Assembly: GCA_038063315.1 (NCBI GenBank)
Contig: JBBTVI010000006.1
Location: 1-46,650 of the forward strand
Reading direction: 5' to 3'
Source: JBBTVI01 sp038063315
GTDB taxonomy: Bacteria > Patescibacteriota > Minisyncoccia > Sungbacterales > HO2-52-23
Length of the DNA: 46,650 nt
Part shown: positions 43,201 to 46,650 of the stretch, piece after piece
How the letters are laid out: each line of letters starts with the position of its first letter
Position numbering within the stretch: position 1 is the stretch's first letter
Made by a program: the position numbers and the translations under genes
The notes under the pieces: generated by a model
The model's database searches: none
What the model was told of the DNA's origin: nothing
What the model saw: only the letters and a program-made list of their open reading frames with translations

Positions 43201-44214
43201 ATCCGTGTCTGCAATCGTCACCACAACAACTTCACTATCCGTCAACGATCCATCCGAAACCGCAAACGTCACATTGTACGTCCCCGCCTGTGTTAATGTC
43301 GGCGTCCAGGAAAAAATGAGGGTTGAGGAATTAAAGGTCGCGCCCTGCGGCAGACCAGTCGCCGAATACGTTAATGCATTACCATCAGGGTCTGTACCCG
43401 AAATCGCAAATGAAAGAAGCTGACCCTCGGATACGCTCTTCGGGCCGATCGGCGTAAGAACCGGAGGATTGTTTGCTCCGACCCCCGCATACTCCACATG
43501 CAGAAGCGGTCGAACGCCGACGCCCTCATACGAATCGGCAACACGTCGCCCCGAACCAGTCACAATGATGGTCACCGCATTACCCGGTGCCCATCCCGTC
43601 CGGTTAATAACTTCCTGGACGATTGAAGAAAGATCGGGCGTTCGCTGTTTTGCACCGATCAACAGCCAGGGCGCCGGAGTCCATGAAACCGCCGCGGCTG
43701 TCCGTGCCCGCAATGAAACATTGCGCGCAACGGAAATAAACGTCGCGGACGTATCCGCATCATCGGCCTGAATCGTCAGTGCGACAGGATCAACATTTGC
43801 CGTCTCGTCAACGGTGAACTCGATATACGCGCTGGCAATGGCTGTCCCCTGCGGTATCATCACATCAGCAAACCGCATGCCGACAACCTGCGGCGTCGCG
43901 CCGTCTGTCGTCAGCTGAAGATCGGACGACGTCAAAAATACGGCCCCGGTCGAGACGATTTCCTCAGCATCATCCGAACCGATCGCAATGGACCGCTCGA
44001 GCGAGGTCACGGCCTGCGCTGAGGCCACTGGCACCCATGCTTGATTCTCTAGGAAGCGCCACGTATATCTCTCGAAGTGTCCCCCGCACAACAGAAATAA
44101 GGCGAGCGCAATCGCCGATCCTATCCGCATAATAGAAAAACCCGGCCCTCGCACACTTTGTCGCCGAAAATCTCTTAACAAGCCGTTACGATACAGGTTA
44201 TAAGACATACTCAT
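34204..44214 (-). CDS. Giant secreted protein with Ig, LamG, SH3, nidogen-like and HExxH metallopeptidase domains
   Basis: About 3336 residues. Signal region to about residue 68 (VASAQA). Order: a DUF7594/CBM96-like beta domain (SDDAEE..., 69-245), He_PIG/cadherin-like, Ig; DNDGDGLID motifs; SH3-like; Ig; FN3-like; a second CBM96-like (827-1000); Ig; TDE/CxY module; He_PIG; Ig; nidogen-like (1414-1600); Ig; LamG (1714-1937); Ig; LamG (2037-2257); SH3-like; He_PIG; a ZU5-like stretch; and a peptidase (about 2712-2949) with HELFH at 2819-2823 and a downstream Glu in WMVESTAVLNEE (2856). Six Ig repeats open with a xAP/xxP and close with AxDxxGNxATS. Start chosen at 44214. A further in-frame Met at 44208 is possible. 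The rest of the C-terminus is unassigned. Confidence 0.8.
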   Translation of the reverse strand: MSMSYNLYRNGLLRDFRRQSVRGPGFSIMRIGSAIALALFLLCGGHFERYTWRFLENQAWVPVASAQAVTSLERSIAIGSDDAEEIVSTGAVFLTSSDLQLTTDGATPQVVGMRFADVMIPQGTAIASAYIEFTVDETANVDPVALTIQADDADTSATFISVARNVSLRARTAAAVSWTPAPWLLIGAKQRTPDLSSIVQEVINRTGWAPGNAVTIIVTGSGRRVADSYEGVGVRPLLHVEYAGVGANNPPVLTPIGPKSVSEGQLLSFAISGTDPDGNALTYSATGLPQGATFNSSTLIFSWTPTLTQAGTYNVTFAVSDGSLTDSEVVVVTIADTDATPPSVSLSAPVDGATISGASVAVAANASDNTGVMGVQFWISGPTFSLVPFGAEDAAAPYGLIWDTTAGVDGAYTLLAVARDAAGNHATSTPIAATVQNIIPPQCSDGRDNDGDGLIDLLDPGCANASDNDEINVIIAPPPPPPPPPPSPQCADGFDNDGDDLIDYPADPGCASAIDADEINLPASAVTFPVSSGKFRIGDRVRVETGDGSRLNVRSGAGGALIGQQNDGALGTVIGSSQYVNGVFWWNIDFDIAPDGWGAEDFLILFVPTADVIAPTVAIVAPAGGTTVAGVVDITAQASDNIGVASVRFFVDGFWIGEEDVIAPYITVWNTTAVADGNHTITAIARDAAENVSGTLPISVSVKNAAGVSTVLSVSPAVGSVLPLIAAFSWNDIPGSARYQIYLGSAPGAFDIANQATQKKTTATVSGIPQDGRALYVRIWYQMDQWRYSDFIYRAGGIAGIETLCADGADNDADGLIDVQDPDCPATSAFSLDARVASGSDDAEEIVASGAMKIVDPTLDFFRDQGNDQIIGIRFPFAAIPRGVAITDAYLSLTAGKNDSQNTAMTIAADDADTAAAFAATAQNISLRQRTSASISWLPGAWRTGLGYRSPDLSAIIQEVVDRPGWTPGNSLALLANGSGSRTAFAYESSAMQAPTLHVGYRDSMRPTIALTTPQSGVTVAGVVPLVASVSDNVGIAGVKFFADGILWGVADSAAPYEASWDTTAISDGSHTLMAVAADTSNNTATSADLVVIVDNTAPWRLSGVPSGVLPKTARAATLALMTDEAATCRYDTRVNTPYGQMAHEFSGAFGTTTQTATISGLSEGGSYFYFVRCVDRYGNINADDWNIAFSIAANQPPQLNTIGPKTIPENQLLTFTLSATDPDGQTLTYSATNLPTGASFIPFTRIFSFTPSFTQAGVYTATFSVSDGALTDEETIAITVTDVVFDTTAPSIFIIDPLNNSIASSTTTVIASASDNVAVAGVQFYINNVPFGTEYRAPPYQTLWNTTAVSDGTSTIFAVARDAAGNRATSTVVSVRVDNTNPPQQCSDILDNDSDGFIDYPADPGCMSPSDTDEFNLTPQTLILEDDDFKDIIFTSGFTFPFYGLTRTHIFVNSNGRLTFNAGDTGYVESTAELNEQPQIALLFVDLSPDATGTMRYTQFPDKFVIDWNGIPEYPGDATSGSNTFSATLYNNGRIELVYSGITAKNGIVGIAPGGSPTLTPVNFSATPTFSTTGVVPIFEQFTATSPFDLRNSTLAFTPNGSGGFDVVGTFPPDLVPPAVSVTYPLPGVSVFGTTKLTAYAADDFAVAGVKFFIDGAQVGREDTSTPSYSIALNTSVIADGTHTVLAVARDEAGNTATSASVVFTVSNAVPPSSLTQGLIGYWPMSEGNGTSTTDTSGAGNIGTLTGGTAWTPGKIGNGVSFDGVDDYVSIGAPEEYAALEAYTLSAWVRPTRELEGFSGSLPIDGIAGDFDTLSGSLPSLYLTQSTNRDISCAPGPIRGGEFGSTLPAANGINWIHVVCSWDGATQRLFANGVQIASQPYTTPPANTPRLFSIGEVGRLSAKAGYFQGAIDDVRIYNRALSPTEILDLYVAAFAGDTEPPFISVIAPINNSAVFGILTVSASATDNSGTVSRVQFYVNGLLFGQGLTASPYNLSWDTTTGGDGAYTITAVAQDLVGNIATSTPILITVNNIITPVSSANLIAHWTFDDATGTVALDSVSPNNNGMLVNGPVWTTGLRGGGLYFDGTDDVVRIAGSRIAGHPLDLTAGPFTIMAWVKPKNICGILCSLSYGTIIAKQDGDADQYDLYSTSTPGGRRFDFRAGGEWGRASTTDAGGWRLVAVTVDDSGTPNLHVNGVQAPWNDAMGTRPFSFTHRDTDVSIGASWAGDPAISAPFRGVIDDVQVFKRALSAEELAEQYAFDSFDFSLTTEIPWPSWGDQGAAVLKGRASTAWNIAYVTKISSAPGASLPVEVRVSNLPLGVTYSADVANCTPQPIAANGTKCSIALAFSVPANLSEGIYPIVVEGTASNGVRHETKFLLMVKQDNPQYVKGDRVATGPTSVGPIVVYAAPLSTILGNQTPNGSVQGTIVDGPFWKNIDGIGYGAYYKVDFDSGPDGWVKNWQLVYAGLTFTAPPAVALPGVGYVHALQFTASSSNKIPVAAKLTQGPPGMTIAGLTVRWTPLSADAGKTYIVKFNATTTDNILSTHQFSVTVQAPTLLASQFISAATGGTITVSATGSCLNGATLTIPAGVFQSDQTVQIATLPASYETQIAGGLGTSLIPPFIILPTATTSDALELSIPIANNCALPQGTTLENVLLESVDAGGTGPGIHPSDDSGKASWGSIFSWTSDDNISVKAKVGPAIPIHVRSVPQGALKYVTSTGDLNPFSAATCGEIICMYYFRDDAAVPPSTAFVTFYNTLLTARDTTMQYVPMPGTVEKPIIVILARTNELRTLGNRMLRLNRNVVTVSAAIMQSVAAHELFHLGQLDLMGCKAFWIDRFTFEECWGHDTNYWMVESTAVLNEEAVFDSANVWKTEPAGRVWDARLTTLPIESRYMAADIQPPYQRMSFFKQLATRYAQSEGDLLKELWLIHTRPIYNKPFWRSHGALQTLDIYLSTKRSKPLGEREVAGELLDYVYNYNVARSDALMEEISTVPIDFSIPEPQPLNDDDPTVTLMSGEAVAPLSGRSFIVDPSECAGKDVDVESSGGALGHVVVMNQGDPYPNPNTIPPNRYFSQASNNIQLGNVAGKRLVVSAVNPNFSGVQNYTVKLISHAECPLPVDPTGTTTPRSAFTESAYTSVAVRRSQGNDLVGSESFNGNPVNAIDSDANRISSGSASIFRVTGRAWGSTTGIWRPDGDSRMNTKFIVDGSRAVNIRLTVSVPRLYVPQLGTSVFDQAVVALNSDYSVSTSDGAGRSGTGYLEAHKPPYESAFRTATGDLSGLENGGTKSWTVSLPACACTMRTITVGMHIATVAMDLMGQPDAEGVIEFSAQMTTQ

Positions 44215-44221
44215 TAATTTA

Positions 44222-44230
44222 ATTTTAACA
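44222..44230 (-). promoter_or_regulatory. Extended -10 of the giant gene, placed for a leaderless mRNA
   Basis: TGTTAAAAT on the minus strand (TG, one base, TAAAAT), 7 nt before the ATG at 44214. No good -35. The extended TG makes up for it in part. Confidence 0.5.
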
Positions 44231-44624
44231 AGAAATGCGACCAACAGCGATTCCAAAAAGCCTGAATATTCCCGATTAAAAAAAGCGCGCCCATGCGCGC
44301 CGCAGACATAAATGAAACATACACCTTGAACAAATCGGACAATCAATCAAAAAATTCATTATGATCTCCGGTCTGACAGGTCTATGTATAAAAACCTTAA
44401 TACTTTTTGACGCATCTATTCAGAAATATCAAACTATTATCTCACTGCGGAATTCTTACGCGGCACATTTTCAGGGCTTGACGAGAGTAAAAATAGCACG
44501 ATGCAACGCCCTATTCGCCCACATACGGCGTCATCTAGTGTATTACAAGTTCCCATTTATCCACAGCCGAATTTACGATCGCAATAATAGCGCAGACTCC
44601 GAGGCATTTTTCCACAGCGCCTTC
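44231..44624. other. Intergenic region between the giant gene and sufC
   Basis: 394 nt without a convincing gene. The frames on both strands are short or shadow the sufC coding DNA. A perfect DnaA-box TTATCCACA lies at 44557-44565, with a near match TTTTCCACA at about 44608. A TTGACG with AGAGTAAAAATAG text near 44480 is a weak promoter candidate. No strong terminator seen for sufC. Confidence 0.4.
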
Positions 44625-45392
44625 TCAATTCCGAGACGCGCTCTCCCACGCGCTAAACCCTTGCCGTTCAATGGCGCCGAGTATAGATCCGTCGCCCTGT
44701 TGGGCGATCCGACCGCCTATGAAAACAGAAATTATGCGCGGCTCCAGCATTCTCACAATCCGGGGCGAATGACTGATGACCATCACGCCCGTTCCGCTGT
44801 CGGCAAGACGCCTGATAAGCGATACCACACCGCCGAGCGCATCCACGTCAAGGCCCGCGTCCACTTCGTCGAGAATTGCGATCTTGGGACCACGCGCAAT
44901 CATCTGCAGGAGTTCGCTCTTTTTTTTCTCTCCGCCGGAAAAACCTTCGTTGAGGGACCGCGCAAGAAACGCCGTATCAAGATGCAATTCGCCGAGCAGC
45001 GGACTCATTGCATCTTCGGCAATCGGCCCGTTTCCGATCGTCGCAAGAAACGTCTGTAGAGAAACGCCTCCGATTTCCGGCGGTTCCTGAAACGCCAAAA
45101 AAAGACCGGCGGCTGCCCGCTCCTCCGGTTTCATCGCCAATAAATCCGTCGCGCCCAGCCGCGCGGTTCCCGATGTTACAATGTATGCCGGATGCCCCGC
45201 GAGCGCATAGGCAAGAGAGCTCTTGCCGGAACCATTGGGTCCCATGACGGCATGAATCTCTCCCGCTTCAATCCGCAATGAAGCATTACATACAATGGGC
45301 TTCCCTTCCGCGGCAATCGAGAGTTGCTCAATAACGAGGTTGGTTGACGCCTCGTTCTCCTTTTTGTCCTCCGCTCCGGAAATATAACTCAT
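44625..45392 (-). CDS. sufC: SufC, ABC-type ATPase of the SufBCD complex
   Basis: About 255 residues. It drives conformational change of SufB-SufD during Fe-S cluster assembly, in the cytoplasm. Walker A is GPNGSGKSSLAYALAGHP, the SufC-type form; the signature is GFSGGEKKKSELLQM, as is normal for SufC; Walker B is AILDEVDAGLD; the H-loop is ISHSPRI. The start at 45392 overlaps the stop of the upstream desulfurase gene in an ATGA, so the two are translationally coupled. The other ATG at 45398 is two codons earlier. SufB and SufD, its partners, are encoded more than 13 kb away on the same strand. Confidence 0.95.
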   Translation of the reverse strand: MSYISGAEDKKENEASTNLVIEQLSIAAEGKPIVCNASLRIEAGEIHAVMGPNGSGKSSLAYALAGHPAYIVTSGTARLGATDLLAMKPEERAAAGLFLAFQEPPEIGGVSLQTFLATIGNGPIAEDAMSPLLGELHLDTAFLARSLNEGFSGGEKKKSELLQMIARGPKIAILDEVDAGLDVDALGGVVSLIRRLADSGTGVMVISHSPRIVRMLEPRIISVFIGGRIAQQGDGSILGAIERQGFSAWESASRN

Positions 45393-46630
45393 TTCCATTT
45401 CCGCAATTGTCCGACAACTGCCACTATGGCGTCAAGTGTTGCATCAAGATCCTCTTTTGTCGTTGCGCGGCCGAGCGTCAGACGCAACGACCCTTCGGCA
45501 TAGGCGCGTGGACGCCCGAGCGCCGTTATCACGTGCGACGGCTCAATGGACGCCGCGCTGCACGCCGATCCTGTTGAACAATAAATTCCCCTCGCGTCCA
45601 AATACAAAACAGCGGCTTCTCCCTCAAGTCCGGGGATCGAAGTATTGATGTTATTCGGCAAACGCTTCTGGGGGTGGCCGTTTAACACCGCATCCGGAAT
45701 ACGACGCAACGCCTCCGCGATAAAATCATCGCGAAGCGCAATCAGACGCGCGCTCTCCCGCATGCGCTCCGTATCTGCGATCTCAAGCGCCCGCGCAAAA
45801 CCGATAATGCCCGCGACGTTCTCCGTGCCCGAGCGCCATCCTCTTTCCTGCCCCCCGCCGTATACCAAAGGCCGCAACGGAGTTCCCCGCCGCACATATA
45901 AGCACCCGACACCTTTTGGTCCGTAGATTTTGGACCCGTTGAGCGCCATCATGTCTACGCCGAGATCGCTCACATCGAGCGAGAGCGCGCCCGCGGCCTG
46001 GCATGCGTCGGTAAAAAGTAACGGCCCGTCTTTACTCTTTATTCCCGAATCCTTACTCTTGCCCTCTCCGCTACCTTCCCCGCGCACGCGGCCAAGCATC
46101 GTCCCGATCTGGGCTATCGGCGCGATTGTCCCAATCTCGTTATTCGCATACATCACCGAAACCAATAATGTCTCCGGCCGCATTGCCGCCGCAATATCCT
46201 GCGGACTCACAAGGCCCTCACGATTCACCTTTACCTCCATTGTCGCATGGCCGTCTTTTGCCAATTCCGCAAAAGAATGCGAGATCGCGTGATGCTCGAT
46301 ATTGGTCGTCACGAAATGCGCCTTCGCTGCTCCGTCACCGCCCCCCGCCCGCGCAATCGCCTCCGCATGATACCGCGCCATGCCGAAAATCGCGAGATTA
46401 ATCGCTTCGGTCCCGCCTCCGGTAAAAATAATCTCGTCCGGCCGCGCATGAAGAATACGCGCGACGGTTTCCCGCGCATTTTCAAGCGCTGAACGCGCCT
46501 CCCTGCCCTTCTCATGAATACTCGATGGATTGCCGTATTTTTCGGTAAAAAACGGCTCCATCGCTTCGCGCACGCGCGGATCCATCGGCGTCGTCGCCGC
46601 ATAATCGAGATAAATGCCTTTTGTCTTCAT
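45389..46630 (-). CDS. Cysteine desulfurase, NifS/IscS class (class I), with a Gly/Ser/Lys-rich insertion
   Basis: 413 residues. It takes sulfur from cysteine for Fe-S clusters, and in class I enzymes also for tRNA thiolation. The PLP lysine is K234 in NGSKIYGPKG; the His in TNIEHHAISH and the Asn in YANNEIGT are conserved; the active Cys is C357 in STGSACSAA. An insertion of about 20 residues (183-202, GEGSGEGKSKDSG) sits where the family has a short turn, before LLFTDACQAAG. Its DNA contains AGAGTAAGGA and AAAGAGTAAAG, the same text as the intergenic family-E repeats. Start at 46630. The upstream end of the gene is complete in the window. SufC follows directly. A second desulfurase, SufS, is at 26092-27330. 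Confidence 0.93.
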   Translation of the reverse strand: MKTKGIYLDYAATTPMDPRVREAMEPFFTEKYGNPSSIHEKGREARSALENARETVARILHARPDEIIFTGGGTEAINLAIFGMARYHAEAIARAGGGDGAAKAHFVTTNIEHHAISHSFAELAKDGHATMEVKVNREGLVSPQDIAAAMRPETLLVSVMYANNEIGTIAPIAQIGTMLGRVRGEGSGEGKSKDSGIKSKDGPLLFTDACQAAGALSLDVSDLGVDMMALNGSKIYGPKGVGCLYVRRGTPLRPLVYGGGQERGWRSGTENVAGIIGFARALEIADTERMRESARLIALRDDFIAEALRRIPDAVLNGHPQKRLPNNINTSIPGLEGEAAVLYLDARGIYCSTGSACSAASIEPSHVITALGRPRAYAEGSLRLTLGRATTKEDLDATLDAIVAVVGQLRKWK

Positions 46631-46650
46631 CTTTGATACAACGCCGAAAA

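Noticed and set aside
36108..43771. Plus-strand ORFs opposite the giant gene
   Set aside because: Shadows of the minus-strand gene, with no domain pattern and no promoters.
44347..44624. Small gene between the giant gene and sufC
   Set aside because: No start with a matching -10 or Shine-Dalgarno, and the ORF there shadows sufC.

Overview
The window reads as a chromosomal piece of a Candidate Phyla Radiation (Patescibacteria) bacterium, most like Parcubacteria. This is inferred from gene style. There is a type IV pilin with a very regular N-terminus, several exported proteins combining peptidoglycan-binding repeats with Ig-like modules, two giant surface proteins, an ECF sigma factor paired with a small membrane protein, and short palindromic repeats between genes. 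GC content is moderately high. I found no tRNA, rRNA, CRISPR array, transposase or prophage.

Layout. 1-8.5 kb, housekeeping: RluA-type pseudouridine synthase, ECF sigma factor with membrane partner, galU, an HTH protein, nth, clpB and a DUF4258/DUF2283 toxin-antitoxin-like pair. 8.5-11 kb, sulfur and Fe-S: a Cys/Met PLP enzyme, a NifU C-terminal domain protein, a three-Cys ferredoxin and sufU. 11-26 kb, envelope and exported proteins: a GT-C-like membrane protein, PNGGE-repeat and PKD/FN3/peptidoglycan-binding proteins, two anchored proteins, a membrane protein with duplicated His motifs, a DUF3592 protein and a 2358-residue exported protein. 26-31 kb, SUF core: sufS, a short sufD and sufB carrying a 371-residue intein. 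31-44 kb: a type IV pilin, a protein whose signal-peptide frame and body frame meet out of register at an 8-C tract, and a ~3336-residue protein with an HExxH peptidase domain. 44.6-46.6 kb: sufC and a class I cysteine desulfurase.

How the genes fit together. The Fe-S genes sit in three blocks separated by surface-protein genes, and together they cover sulfur mobilisation (two desulfurases), scaffolds (SufU, NifU-C, SufBCD) and clients (Nth, ferredoxin). The exported proteins share modules with each other: a ~240-residue two-Cys module in four copies, a TDE/CxY module, Ig repeats and DNDGDG motifs. They look like one expanding surface-protein family.

The most interesting signals are: (1) -10 boxes only 6-9 nt upstream of start codons for several genes, which implies leaderless mRNAs; (2) homopolymer tracts at places where they could switch surface proteins on and off (C8 in a coding junction at 34019-34026, G8 in a promoter spacer at 26054-26061); (3) the uncharacterised four-copy exported module and a shared C-terminal GFFGR tail. 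All calls come from reading the sequence; no database search was run.
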